Origin: Streptomyces sp. ITFR-21 | Lineage (GTDB): Bacteria > Actinomycetota > Actinomycetes > Streptomycetales > Streptomycetaceae | Reading direction: 5' to 3' | Length of the DNA stretch: 64,000 nucleotides | NCBI RefSeq assembly: GCF_031844685.1 | Contig: NZ_CP134605.1 | Span: 4,275,001 to 4,339,000 of the forward strand | Part shown: in pieces, positions 1 through 9,082 of the stretch | Layout of the letters: each line of letters opens with the position of its first letter | How positions within the stretch are numbered: position 1 is the stretch's first letter | Position numbers and translations under genes: made by a program | Notes under the pieces: generated by a model | Databases searched by the model: none | Told to the model about the DNA's origin: nothing | What the model saw: the letters and a program-made list of their open reading frames with translations, nothing else

Positions 1-843
1 CGCGGGTGCCGTGGGCGCGGCGGGCTCGCCGAAGCGGGCCAGGGCCAGGGCGCCGACGACGGCGAGGAGGAAGCCCGTGACGACGGCGGGAGCCCAGCCG
101 TCGCGGGTGCGGTCGCCGAGGGCCAGGACGCCGGTGAGCGCGGGGCCCACCGTCTCGCCGATCACCATGCCGGCGGTCGCCGCGGTGACCGAGCCCCGCC
201 GCAGCGCCGAGGTCAGCAGCAGGAAGGCCGCGGCGCCGCCGAGCAGCAGGGCGTACAGCGCGGGGTCGGCGAGGAGCGCCGCGGGGCGCAGGGCGCCGAT
301 GAGGCGGACCGCCACCTCGACCACACCGAAGCCGAGGCCGGCACCGAGGCCCAGCGCCGCGGCCCGCGCCCTCCCGGGCAGCCGGCCGGCCGCCGCGCCG
401 AGCGCGGGTACGGCGACGGCCGCCGCGAGGGTGCTCCAGCGCAGGGGGCCGCCGCCGTGGCCGCCGCCCTCGCTTCCCGAGGCCAGCCCCAGCAGCGCCA
501 GCCCGCCGCACACCACGCCGACCGCCGCCCGCTCCCGGCCGCCGAGCCGGACCGCCAGCAGACGGCTCGCGGTCACCGCCGTCACCGCGAGGCCGGCCGC
601 CAGCGCGGCGCCCACCGCGTAGATCGGCAGGCTCCGCAGAGCCACCAGCTCCAGGGCGAACCCGGCCGTGTCCAGGCCGAGCCCGGCCGCGTACCGCCGT
701 TCCCGTACCGCGCCCGCCAGCAGCCGGGTGTCCACCCCCGACCCGCTGCCGGGCGCCGCCGACCGCGCCCCCATGGCCTGCAGGACCGACGCCACCCCGA
801 AGCACACGGCCGCGCCGAGCGCCGCCACCATCCCGATCAGCAC
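1..843 (-). CDS. DMT-like integral membrane protein (3' end outside window)
   Basis: A hydrophobic reading frame of 281 visible codons runs leftward from a GTG start and leaves the window without a stop. It has about nine hydrophobic stretches separated by short Arg/Gly loops and begins with a typical first helix (VLIGMVAALGAAVCFGVASV). This looks like the EamA/DMT or NIPA-like family of ten-helix proteins, and I infer an inner-membrane transporter or a membrane protein of unknown substrate. No ligand residues can be assigned. It is co-oriented with rocD but separated from it by about 330 bp, so co-transcription is uncertain. The opposite strand is also open here, but its translation is Arg/Pro/Ala-rich and not protein-like. 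Confidence 0.75.
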   Translation of the reverse strand, partial: MLIGMVAALGAAVCFGVASVLQAMGARSAAPGSGSGVDTRLLAGAVRERRYAAGLGLDTAGFALELVALRSLPIYAVGAALAAGLAVTAVTASRLLAVRLGGRERAAVGVVCGGLALLGLASGSEGGGHGGGPLRWSTLAAAVAVPALGAAAGRLPGRARAAALGLGAGLGFGVVEVAVRLIGALRPAALLADPALYALLLGGAAAFLLLTSALRRGSVTAATAGMVIGETVGPALTGVLALGDRTRDGWAPAVVTGFLLAVVGALALARFGEPAAPTAPA

Positions 844-1169
844 GGCCCGACTCTAGGGTCTGCCGGGTGGATCGCCGCGGCGTCGCGGGGCCCGGCCCGC
901 ACGTCTGCCGCGTTCCCGTCGGCCGGCGGCACACCACGCGCCTTTCTCCTCCGCTGTGCGGCCGCAGGCAGCGGGCCGCGCTCGTCCGCCCGCGGAGAAC
1001 CGCGCGACGGGCCCACCGCGGCCGGTGGTCCGGAGACGACCGTGGCCGGGCCGGGCCGGCGGTCCCGGTGCGCCACCGCGACGGCCGGTCGCACCCGTCG
1101 CACCCGTCGCACCGGTCGGGCCGGACGCCCGCCGCGGCGCAGTCGCCCACCCCCACGGGCGCGTACCGC
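844..1169. other. intergenic, no gene seen
   Basis: The stretch between rocD and the membrane protein is Arg/Pro-codon rich in every frame. Around 1084-1113 it holds a short imperfect repeat of a CGCACCCGT-like unit. I see no convincing gene, promoter or terminator. Confidence 0.4.
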
Positions 1170-2444
1170 TCAGGCGGTCAGCGTCTCGCGCAGCCGGGTG
1201 AGGGCCCAGTCGAGGTCCTCCTCCGTGATGACCAGCGGCGGGGCCAGCCGGATGGTGGAGCCGTGGGTGTCCTTGACCAGCAGGCCGCCGGCGAGGAGGC
1301 GTTCGGAGATCGCCCGCCCGGTGCCGAGGGCGGGGGAGACGTCGACGCCCGCCCACAGCCCGCGGCCGCGTACCGCGGTGACCGAGCCGGTGGGGATCAG
1401 CGAGCGCAGCCGCCCGTGCAGGTGCTCCCCCAGGGAGGCGGCCCGCGCCTGGTACTCGCCCGTCCGCAGCATCGCGAGCACCTCCAGGCCCACCGCGCAG
1501 GCCAGCGGGTTGCCGCCGAAGGTGGACCCGTGCTCGCCGGGCCGGAAGACGCCGAGCACCTCGCGGGAGGACACCACCGCCGAGACCGGGACGACCCCGC
1601 CGCCCAGCGCCTTGCCGAGGACGTACACGTCGGGCACGACCCCCTCGTGCTCGCACGCGAACGTCCGGCCGGTGCGCCCGAGTCCGGACTGGATCTCGTC
1701 GGCGATGAACAGCACCCCGCGCTCGGCGGTGAGCCGCCGTACACCCGCGAGGTAGCCCGGCGGCGGCACCAGGACGCCCGCCTCGCCCTGGATCGGCTCC
1801 AGCAGCACCGCCACCGTGTCCCGGTCCACGGCCGCCTCCATGGCGGCGAGGTCGCCGTAGGGGACCACGGTGAACCCGGGGGTGAACGGCCCGAAGTCGG
1901 CGCGGGCGTCGGGGTCGGTGGAGAAGCCGACGATGGTCGTGGTGCGACCGTGGAAGTTGTCCGCGGCGACGACGATGCGGGCCTTGCCGTCGGGCACGCC
2001 CTTGACCTTGTAGCCCCATTTGCGGGCCGTCTTGACCGCGGTCTCGACCGCCTCGGCCCCGGTGTTCATCGGCAGCACCATCTCCATGCCGCACAGCTCC
2101 GCCAGCTCCGCGCAGAACGCGGCGAACCGGTCGTGGTGGAAGGCGCGCGAGGTGAGGGTGACCCGGTCCAGCTGGGCCTTGGCGGCGGCGATCAGCCGCG
2201 GGTTGCCGTGGCCGAAGTTCAGCGCCGAGTACCCGGCCAGCATGTCGAGATAGCGGCGCCCCTCGACATCCGTCACCCACGCGCCCTCGCCGGAGGCGAC
2301 GACGACGGGCAGCGGGTGGTAGTTGGGCGCGCTGTGCGCCTCGGCGGTCGCGATCTGCCGGTCGGTCGCGGTGGCGTCCGCGCCGGAGACGGCGGAGACG
2401 GCGGACACGCCGGAGGGGCCGGCGGGGCTGGTGAGAGGGGTCAC
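1170..2444 (-). CDS. rocD: ornithine--oxo-acid aminotransferase
   Basis: This is a 424-residue class III PLP-dependent aminotransferase that converts ornithine plus 2-oxoglutarate to glutamate-5-semialdehyde and glutamate in arginine/ornithine catabolism. The PLP lysine is K278 in VLGKALGGG. The cofactor-binding Asp lies in LFIADEIQSG (D249). NTGAEAVETA and GSTFGGNPLA match the ornithine aminotransferase signature, and length is normal. The first 30 residues are a low-complexity Ser/Ala/Thr leader, so a later start is possible, although no other start has a better ribosome site. It faces trpS head to head across about 210 bp and appears monocistronic. Confidence 0.93.
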   Translation of the reverse strand: MTPLTSPAGPSGVSAVSAVSGADATATDRQIATAEAHSAPNYHPLPVVVASGEGAWVTDVEGRRYLDMLAGYSALNFGHGNPRLIAAAKAQLDRVTLTSRAFHHDRFAAFCAELAELCGMEMVLPMNTGAEAVETAVKTARKWGYKVKGVPDGKARIVVAADNFHGRTTTIVGFSTDPDARADFGPFTPGFTVVPYGDLAAMEAAVDRDTVAVLLEPIQGEAGVLVPPPGYLAGVRRLTAERGVLFIADEIQSGLGRTGRTFACEHEGVVPDVYVLGKALGGGVVPVSAVVSSREVLGVFRPGEHGSTFGGNPLACAVGLEVLAMLRTGEYQARAASLGEHLHGRLRSLIPTGSVTAVRGRGLWAGVDVSPALGTGRAISERLLAGGLLVKDTHGSTIRLAPPLVITEEDLDWALTRLRETLTA

Positions 2445-2643
2445 GTGCGTACTCCGTTCGTCGTGCGTCGGGAGAGGAGGCGGCCCTGGAGCCGGGGCAG
2501 GGGTGGCGCCTCCTTCTATCGTCGCTCACCCGCGGCCAAGTGAAACCCCGCGGTGATCCGGCCCGCGCGTCGCGGATCCGGCGGCGCCGGGCGGGGCCGG
2601 GAAGCGGGGTCACCAGGGGTGGGGCGGGGCCGGGCCGACCTGA

Positions 2644-3681
<1,038 letters not shown>

Positions 3682-3734
3682 CGACGGCTGTGGAGGAGAG
3701 CGGCGTGCCGGGCTGGGGCGGCGGGCGGTGTCGT

Positions 3735-3773
3735 AGGCCCCGCGGATCCTGGAAAGGATCGGGTGCGGGGCCT
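3735..3773 (+). terminator. intrinsic-type hairpin after trpS
   Basis: AGGCCCCGC (3735-3743) pairs with GCGGGGCCT (3765-3773). Inside it GATCCT (3745-3750) pairs with AGGATC (3755-3760) around GGAA. It lies about 50 bp after the trpS stop. There is no U-tract, as is usual for actinomycete terminators. Confidence 0.7.
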
Positions 3774-3870
3774 GTGAGCTACGTCGCGGCCCGGTGCGCC
3801 GCTGCACGCGCGACACTGGGATCTGGGTTGCCCGAGTATGTGACCGACGTGGGGAAAGGGGTGAAACGCC

Positions 3871-4452
3871 ATGGGAAGCGCAGTGGGTACCACCACGGTG
3901 GGCGTGTCCATCGCGGTCCCGGAGCCGTACGGCCGGTTGCTCCAGGACCGGCGGGCGTCCTTCGGCGATCCGGCGGCGTGCGCGATCCCCACCCATGTCA
4001 CCCTGCTGCCGCCGACCGAGATCGGCCCCGCTGACCTGGCCGGCTTCCGCCGGCATCTCCTCAGGGTGGCCGCCGAGGGCCGCCCCTTCCCGATCCGGCT
4101 GGACGGCACGGACACCTTCCGGCCGGTCTCGCCGGTGGTCTACGTCCGGGTCGCCGAGGGCGGCGCGGCCTGCGCGGAACTGCAGGAGCGGGTGCGGTCC
4201 GGGCCGCTGTCCCGGGAGCTCCAGTTCCCCTACCACCCCCATGTCACGGTGGCCCACGGCGTCCCCGAGGCCGCGCTGGACCGCGCCCAGGCCGAACTCG
4301 CCGCTTTCGCCGCCGCCTGGACCGCGGGCGGCTTCGCCCTGTACGTCCAGGCGGATGACGGCGTCTGGCACAAGTCGCAGGACTTCCCCTTCGCCGCGTC
4401 GCCCCCCGTGGTGCCGCACCAACAGGGCAGCCGCACCCCGACGCGGATCTGA
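3871..4452 (+). CDS. 2'-5' RNA ligase / cyclic phosphodiesterase superfamily protein
   Basis: This 193-residue protein has the two HxTx motifs of the 2H phosphoesterase superfamily: HVTL (in AIPTHVTLLPP) and HVTV (in YHPHVTVAHG). These two His/Thr pairs form the active site that hydrolyses or ligates 2',3'-cyclic phosphate or 2'-5' RNA ends. The physiological substrate in Streptomyces is not known. A purine-rich GGGGAAAGGGG stretch precedes the ATG. The gene follows trpS after a terminator, so it probably has its own promoter. It converges with dprE2 across a short repeat tract. Confidence 0.85.
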   Translation: MGSAVGTTTVGVSIAVPEPYGRLLQDRRASFGDPAACAIPTHVTLLPPTEIGPADLAGFRRHLLRVAAEGRPFPIRLDGTDTFRPVSPVVYVRVAEGGAACAELQERVRSGPLSRELQFPYHPHVTVAHGVPEAALDRAQAELAAFAAAWTAGGFALYVQADDGVWHKSQDFPFAASPPVVPHQQGSRTPTRI

Positions 4453-4534
4453 CCCGCGGGCTCGGGCCGGCGGCGGGTCCACGGCGGGTCCGCGGCTGGC
4501 CCCGACGGGTCCACCGCCGGCCCGTGACCGGCCC

Positions 4535-4582
4535 GGCTCCCGGCGGGTCGGCTCCCGGCGGGGCGGCCCGGCTCCCGGCGGG
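4535..4582. repeat. three near-tandem copies of GGCTCCCGGCGGG
   Basis: Copies start at 4535, 4550 and 4570, in the space between two convergent genes. The unit is G/C rich and can fold back on itself, so it may act as a bidirectional terminator region. No coding sense was seen. Confidence 0.6.
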
Positions 4583-4613
4583 GCGGGCCCGGCTTCCGCC
4601 CGGCCCTCGGGAC

Positions 4614-5369
4614 CTACAGCGGCAGCCGGCGGAAGACCGCCCGGGGCAGGTGCCGCAGCACCGCCATCACCGGCCGCAGTGTGCCCGGGACCCACAGCAC
4701 CTCCGCGCGCCGGCGCAGCCCCGACTCGATGGCCGAGGCGACCGCCTCCGGGGTGGTGGCCAGCGGTACCTCCGGCAGCCCGGCGGTCATTCTGGTGCGG
4801 ACGAAGCCGGGCCGGACCACCAGCACCTGGACCCCCGCGCCGCGCAGCGCGTCGCCGAGCCCCTGGGCGAACGCGTCGAGCCCCGCCTTGCTGCTGCCGT
4901 AGATGAAGTTGGACCGGCGGGCGCGCTCACCGGCCACCGAGGACAGCACGACCAGGGACCCGTGCCCCTGCCGCTGGAGGGCCGCCCCGCACACCAGCGC
5001 GGCGGAGACCGCCCCCGCGTAGTTCGTCTGGGCGACCCGCACCGCCGCCACCGGCTCTTGCTCGTCGCGCGCCTGGTCGCCGAGCACGCCGAAGGCCAGC
5101 AGCACCGCGTCCACGTCGCCCTCGGCGAACACCTTGCCGAGCACGTCCTCGTGGGAGCCGGGGTCGAGCGCGTCGAAGGGCACCACATGCGTCTCGGCGC
5201 CGAGCGCGCGCAGCTCGGCCGCCGCCGCCTCCAGCCCGGCCGAGGGCCGCCCGGCCAGCCACACCGTACGGGTCCGGCGGCCGACCAGCCGCCGGGCCGT
5301 GGCCAGCCCGATCTCGGAGGTGCCGCCCAGGACCAGCAGCGACTGCGGTGCCCCGAATGCGTCCTTCAT
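4614..5369 (-). CDS. dprE2: decaprenylphospho-beta-D-ribofuranose 2-epimerase, reductase subunit (DprE2-like SDR)
   Basis: This is a 251-residue short-chain dehydrogenase. The NAD-binding motif is GGTSEIG (about 15-21) and the catalytic triad region is SSVAGERARRSNFIYGSSKAG (Ser, Tyr, Lys). In mycobacteria DprE2 reduces the 2-keto intermediate made by DprE1 and so yields decaprenylphosphoryl-D-arabinose, the arabinose donor for cell-wall glycans. The partner dprE1 lies 100 bp upstream on the same strand, which supports this over a generic SDR. The substrate lipid in this genus is inferred; it may be a different polyprenyl phosphate. Confidence 0.88.
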   Translation of the reverse strand: MKDAFGAPQSLLVLGGTSEIGLATARRLVGRRTRTVWLAGRPSAGLEAAAAELRALGAETHVVPFDALDPGSHEDVLGKVFAEGDVDAVLLAFGVLGDQARDEQEPVAAVRVAQTNYAGAVSAALVCGAALQRQGHGSLVVLSSVAGERARRSNFIYGSSKAGLDAFAQGLGDALRGAGVQVLVVRPGFVRTRMTAGLPEVPLATTPEAVASAIESGLRRRAEVLWVPGTLRPVMAVLRHLPRAVFRRLPL

Positions 5370-5469
5370 GTGCGTACTCCCTCGGTGGTGGCGGTCGGTG
5401 GCCCCGGGCGGGCCCGGGGGGCCTCAGCGGCCTCGGGCGGGCCCGGTCGCGGGGCGTCGGGGCGGGCCG

Positions 5470-6861
5470 TCACAGCCCCAGCCGGCGGGCCAGGTCCGAG
5501 GTGATCGCGCCCCGCGGGTCGTGGCGGGCCCGCAGCTCGCGGAAGTCGTCGAGCCGCGGGTACATCAGGGCCAGCAGCTCCGGCCGCAGCCGGGAGTCCT
5601 TGGCGAGGTAGACCCGGCCGCCCGCGCCGGCCACCTCGTCGTCCAGCTCGTCCAGCAGCGTGCCGAGCCCGGACAGCGACGCGGGGATGTCCAGCGCCAG
5701 CGTCCACCCGGGCATCGGGAAGGACAGCCACCCCGGGTCGCCGGCCCCGAACCGCTTGAGCACCGCCAGGAACGACGGGCATCCCCGGGTGCTCAGCTTG
5801 CGCACCACCCGGCGCAGCGCGTCCTCCTGGCCGTAGCCGACCACGAACTGGTACTGGACGAAGCCGCTGCGCCCGTAGATCCGGTTCCACTCCGGGAGGC
5901 CGTCCAGCGGGTGGAAGAAGGCGGCGAGCCTCTGCAGCCGCCCGTGCCGCTCCCGGGGGGCCCTGCGGTACCACAGCTCGTTGAACAGGCCGACCGTGGT
6001 GCGCCCGAGCAGCCCGTCCGGCACGAAGCGGGGCGCGGCCGGCAGCCGGCCGGGGCGGAAGGCCAGCGGGGCGCGGCGGAACCGGGCGGGCAGCGCGTCC
6101 AGCGGGGCGTGGTCGCCGCGGCTCAGTACCGCCCGGCCGGTGGCGGCGCCGCGGGCCAGCAGGTCGATCCAGGCCACCGAGTAGCGGTAGCGGTGGTCGG
6201 TCGCGCTGAGCCGGTCCAGCAGGTCGTCCAGATCGGCGGCGCGTTCGGTGTCGACGCGCATCAGCGAGGTCTCCACCGGCAGCAGCTGGACGGTGGCGGC
6301 CAGGATCACCCCGGTCAGCCCCATCCCGCCGGCCGTGGCCCAGAACAGCTCCGGCTCGCCCTCCGGGGTGACCACCTGGGTCTCGCCGTCGCCGGTGAGG
6401 AGTTCGATCGCCCGCACGTGCCGGGAGAAGGACCCCGAGACGTGGTGGTTCTTGCCGTGGATGTCCGCGCCGAGGGCCCCGCCGACCGTCACGTAGCGGG
6501 TGCCGGGGGTGACCGGCACGAACCAGCCGAGTGGCAGCAGCACCTCCATCAGCCGGTGCAGCGACACCCCCGCGTCGCACACCACCAGCCCGTTGACCGC
6601 GTCGATCTCGTGGATGCGGTCCAGGCCCGTCATGTCCAGCACCGCGCCGCCCGCGTTCTGCGCCGCGTCGCCGTACGCGCGGCCCAGGCCCCGGGCGATG
6701 ACGCCGCGGGCGTCGCAGCCGCGGACCGCCGCGACGGCCTCCTCGTACGACCGCGGGCGCAGCAGCCGGGCGGTGGTGGGGGCGGTGCGGCCCCAGCCGG
6801 TCACGGAGGCGGTGTCGTGGCCGGTGGTCGGGTCGGCGGACGGGGCGGAGGGTACGGGCAT
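5470..6861 (-). CDS. dprE1: decaprenylphospho-beta-D-ribofuranose 2-oxidase (DprE1-like)
   Basis: This is a 463-residue FAD-dependent oxidase of the VAO/PCMH fold. The PP-loop is at about 56-80 (RGLGRAYGDAAQNAGG) and ALGADIHGKNHH follows in the FAD domain. The catalytic lysine of the mycobacterial enzyme is conserved as K421 (VYLAKDSR). The position that aligns with mycobacterial Cys387, the residue hit covalently by benzothiazinones, is Ala389 (GWTLALDIP), encoded at 5695-5697. It is transcribed with dprE2 and divergently from the phosphatase/phosphoribosyltransferase arm, so the two strands together encode a whole DPA pathway. The C-terminal LARRLGL ending is typical of the family. Confidence 0.92.
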   Translation of the reverse strand: MPVPSAPSADPTTGHDTASVTGWGRTAPTTARLLRPRSYEEAVAAVRGCDARGVIARGLGRAYGDAAQNAGGAVLDMTGLDRIHEIDAVNGLVVCDAGVSLHRLMEVLLPLGWFVPVTPGTRYVTVGGALGADIHGKNHHVSGSFSRHVRAIELLTGDGETQVVTPEGEPELFWATAGGMGLTGVILAATVQLLPVETSLMRVDTERAADLDDLLDRLSATDHRYRYSVAWIDLLARGAATGRAVLSRGDHAPLDALPARFRRAPLAFRPGRLPAAPRFVPDGLLGRTTVGLFNELWYRRAPRERHGRLQRLAAFFHPLDGLPEWNRIYGRSGFVQYQFVVGYGQEDALRRVVRKLSTRGCPSFLAVLKRFGAGDPGWLSFPMPGWTLALDIPASLSGLGTLLDELDDEVAGAGGRVYLAKDSRLRPELLALMYPRLDDFRELRARHDPRGAITSDLARRLGL

Positions 6862-7021
6862 GGGAGTGACCGTATCGGGGGGAAAGTGTCGAATACGGCT
6901 TATGCACAGCTATTCACCGGAAAGGGCGAACGGTTGTGCGTGAGCCGGAGCCCCGCACGGTAAGGATCGATCGTCTAAATCATTTTGTATGACTATCTTC
7001 TGCACGCTGGGAGGACCACCG

Positions 7022-7549
7022 GTGCGCTACCCCGACCCCGCCGCCGCCCGGCGCGCGGAACACCACCTGCTCACCGTGCTGCGCCGCTGCGGCGCCGATC
7101 CCCATGTCGCCGACATCGCCCGCGGACTGTCCTGGGCCGGCGAGCACGGCGCGCTGTGGCTGGCCGCCGGGCTGGCCGGCGCGGGCGCCGACCGGACCCG
7201 GCGCGGCGCCTGGCTGCGGGCCACCGCTTTGGTCGCCGCCTCGCACCTGACGAGCATGGCCGTCAAACGCGTGGTCCGCCGCCCCCGTCCGCCGCTCGTC
7301 CCCCTGGTGCGGACCGCCGGACGGCACGGCTTCCCCAGCTCGCACGCCGCCTCCGCCGCCGCGGCGGCCGTCGCCTTCGGGGCGCTGCTGCCCCGCGCCC
7401 CCTTCCCGCCGCTGGCCGCCGCGGTGTGCGTGTCCCGGCTGGTGGCCGGCGTCCACTATCCCACCGACGTCGCCTGCGGCGCGCTGCTCGGCGGGGCGGT
7501 GGCCCGGCTCGGCCGCGACTGGGCACTGGCGGGGGTACGCGATGACTGA
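7022..7549 (+). CDS. PAP2-family phosphatase (decaprenylphosphoryl-5-phosphoribose phosphatase-like)
   Basis: This small membrane phosphatase has all three PAP2 signatures: KRVVRRPRP, FPSSHAAS and SRLVAGVHYPTD. In the mycobacterial DPA pathway an enzyme of this type dephosphorylates polyprenyl-phosphoryl-5-phosphoribose before DprE1 acts. The GTG at 7022 is chosen because GGGAGG (7009-7014) lies 7 nt upstream; an ATG at 6989 has no ribosome site. That gives 175 residues. Its end overlaps the start of the UbiA gene by 8 bp, so the two are translationally coupled. The function is inferred from context plus the family motifs. Confidence 0.85.
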   Translation: MRYPDPAAARRAEHHLLTVLRRCGADPHVADIARGLSWAGEHGALWLAAGLAGAGADRTRRGAWLRATALVAASHLTSMAVKRVVRRPRPPLVPLVRTAGRHGFPSSHAASAAAAAVAFGALLPRAPFPPLAAAVCVSRLVAGVHYPTDVACGALLGGAVARLGRDWALAGVRDD

Positions 7550-8510
7550 ACCCTCCGCCGCGCTCGTCGACGAAGCCGCCCCCGGCGTCAGCGGCACCCT
7601 GGCACGGCCCGCCGCCCGCTCGGCGCCCAGTCTCGCCGCCGGACTGCTGCGGACCGCCCGGCCCCGGCAGTGGATGAAGAACGGCCTGGTGCTCGCGGCG
7701 CCCTTCGCCGCCGCCCGGCTGCTCACCGCCGCCCAGACGGTACGGCTCGCGGTGGTGCTGGCGCTGTTCACCGCCTGCTCCGCCGCCGTCTATCTGATCA
7801 ACGACGCCCGCGACGCCGAGGCCGACCGGGCCCACCCGGTCAAGTGCCGGCGCCCGGTGGCAAGCGGCCAGGTACGGGTCGGCGCCGCCTACACCGCGGG
7901 CGCCGTGCTCGCCGTCGCCGCCCCGGTGACCGCCGCGGTCGTCTGCACCCCGGACACCGCCGCGCTGCTCGTGGCCTATGTGGTCATACAGCTCGCCTAC
8001 TGCCTGCGGCTCAAGCACATCCTGGTGGTGGACCTGGTGATCGTCACCGCCGGCTTCCTCATGCGGGCCATGGCCGGCGGGGTCGCCCTCGGCATCGACC
8101 TGTCCCGCTGGTTCCTGATCACCTCCGGCTTCGGCGCGCTGTTCACGGTCGCCGCCAAGCGCTACTCCGAGCTGGTCCTGATGTCCGCAACGGACGACGT
8201 GGGCGCCTCCCGCGCGCTCCTCGGCTCCTACACCCACGGCTACCTGCGGTTCGTGTGGCAGCTCGCGGCAGGCGTGGCGGTACTGGCCTACTGCCTGTGG
8301 GCGATGGAGACCGGCGGCCGACCGCACGGCTGGCTGCCCTGGCGCCAGCTGTCGATGATCCCCTTCACCCTGTCGGTGCTGCGGTACGCGGTCTTCGCCG
8401 ACGCCGGGTCCGCCGGCGCTCCCGAGGACGTCGTGCTGCGGGACCGGGCACTGGTCGTCATCGCGCTGGCGTGGGGCGTGCTGTACGTCCTGGCCGTGGT
8501 CAACCGGTGA
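7542..8510 (+). CDS. decaprenyl-phosphate phosphoribosyltransferase (UbiA family)
   Basis: This is a 322-residue polytopic prenyltransferase. The first Asp-rich motif is INDARDAEADRAHPVKCRRPVASG and the second is the YSELVLM region after RYSEL. The family member in mycobacteria (Rv3806c/UbiA) transfers phosphoribose from PRPP to decaprenyl phosphate, the first step to polyprenylphosphoryl arabinose. The cluster with PAP2, DprE1 and DprE2 makes that assignment much better than a quinone-pathway UbiA. It overlaps the upstream PAP2 gene, and the downstream GtrA start lies inside its stop codon. Confidence 0.9.
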   Translation: MTEPSAALVDEAAPGVSGTLARPAARSAPSLAAGLLRTARPRQWMKNGLVLAAPFAAARLLTAAQTVRLAVVLALFTACSAAVYLINDARDAEADRAHPVKCRRPVASGQVRVGAAYTAGAVLAVAAPVTAAVVCTPDTAALLVAYVVIQLAYCLRLKHILVVDLVIVTAGFLMRAMAGGVALGIDLSRWFLITSGFGALFTVAAKRYSELVLMSATDDVGASRALLGSYTHGYLRFVWQLAAGVAVLAYCLWAMETGGRPHGWLPWRQLSMIPFTLSVLRYAVFADAGSAGAPEDVVLRDRALVVIALAWGVLYVLAVVNR

Positions 8511-9082
8511 GGTCCGCCCGCGGCGCGCGGCTGCTGTGGTCCGCCCGCGGCGCGCGGCCGCAGTGGCCGGAGGTGCTGGGCTTCGCCCTGGCCGGCGGCG
8601 CCGCCTACGCCGCCGACCTCGGCCTGTTCGTCTGGCTGCGCGGCCCCGGCGGACTCGGCCCGCTCACCGCGAAGGCGCTGTCCTTCCTGGCCGGCTGCGC
8701 GGTCGCCTACGCCGGCAACGCGCTCGGCACCTACCGGGGCCGCGCCCCCGCCGCCGACCGCGCCCGCCGCTACGGCGCCTTCTTCGCGGTGAACGTCGCG
8801 GGCGCCCTCGTACAGTTGCTGTGCCTGGCCTGCTCGCACTACGCGCTCGGCCTCACCGCGCCCCGCGACGACCTGGCCTCCGGGCTGGGCGTCGGCATGG
8901 CGCTGGCCACCGCGCTGCGGTTCTGGGGGACGCGCACGCTGGTGTTCCGGCCCCCGGGGGAGCGGCACGCCCGCGCGGCGGGGGAGCGGGGCGGGCGCTC
9001 GGGCGACATGGGGTCACCTGTTCGAGGGACAGCGAGAATGCCGCGGTCGGACGAGGGTAACCGACCGACATGGACTGGCTGA
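8507..9082 (+). CDS. GtrA-family membrane protein
   Basis: A GTG start overlaps the stop of the UbiA gene (GTGA). The 191-residue product has four hydrophobic segments of the GtrA/PF04138 type (FALAGGAAYAADLGLFVWL; ALSFLAGCAVAYAGNALGTY; FFAVNVAGALVQLLCLACS; LGVGMALATALRFWGTRTLVF). GtrA proteins are thought to help polyprenyl-linked sugars cross the membrane, and the mycobacterial relative Rv3789 sits beside dprE1. Here it closes the DPA arm, so I infer handling of polyprenyl-phosphoryl arabinose. The C-terminal tail after about residue 150 is basic and low complexity. The last 13 bp overlap the next gene. Confidence 0.8.
   Translation: MRSARGARLLWSARGARPQWPEVLGFALAGGAAYAADLGLFVWLRGPGGLGPLTAKALSFLAGCAVAYAGNALGTYRGRAPAADRARRYGAFFAVNVAGALVQLLCLACSHYALGLTAPRDDLASGLGVGMALATALRFWGTRTLVFRPPGERHARAAGERGGRSGDMGSPVRGTARMPRSDEGNRPTWTG

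Noticed and set aside
837..1112. A 91-codon minus-strand ORF between rocD and the DMT-like gene
   Set aside because: Arg/Pro/Ala-rich, no ribosome site, and it partly comes from a short CGCACCCGT-like repeat.
7670..9082. A 470-codon plus-strand frame over the UbiA and GtrA genes
   Set aside because: Only the part after 8507 is a real protein (GtrA). The earlier part is a shadow of the UbiA gene.
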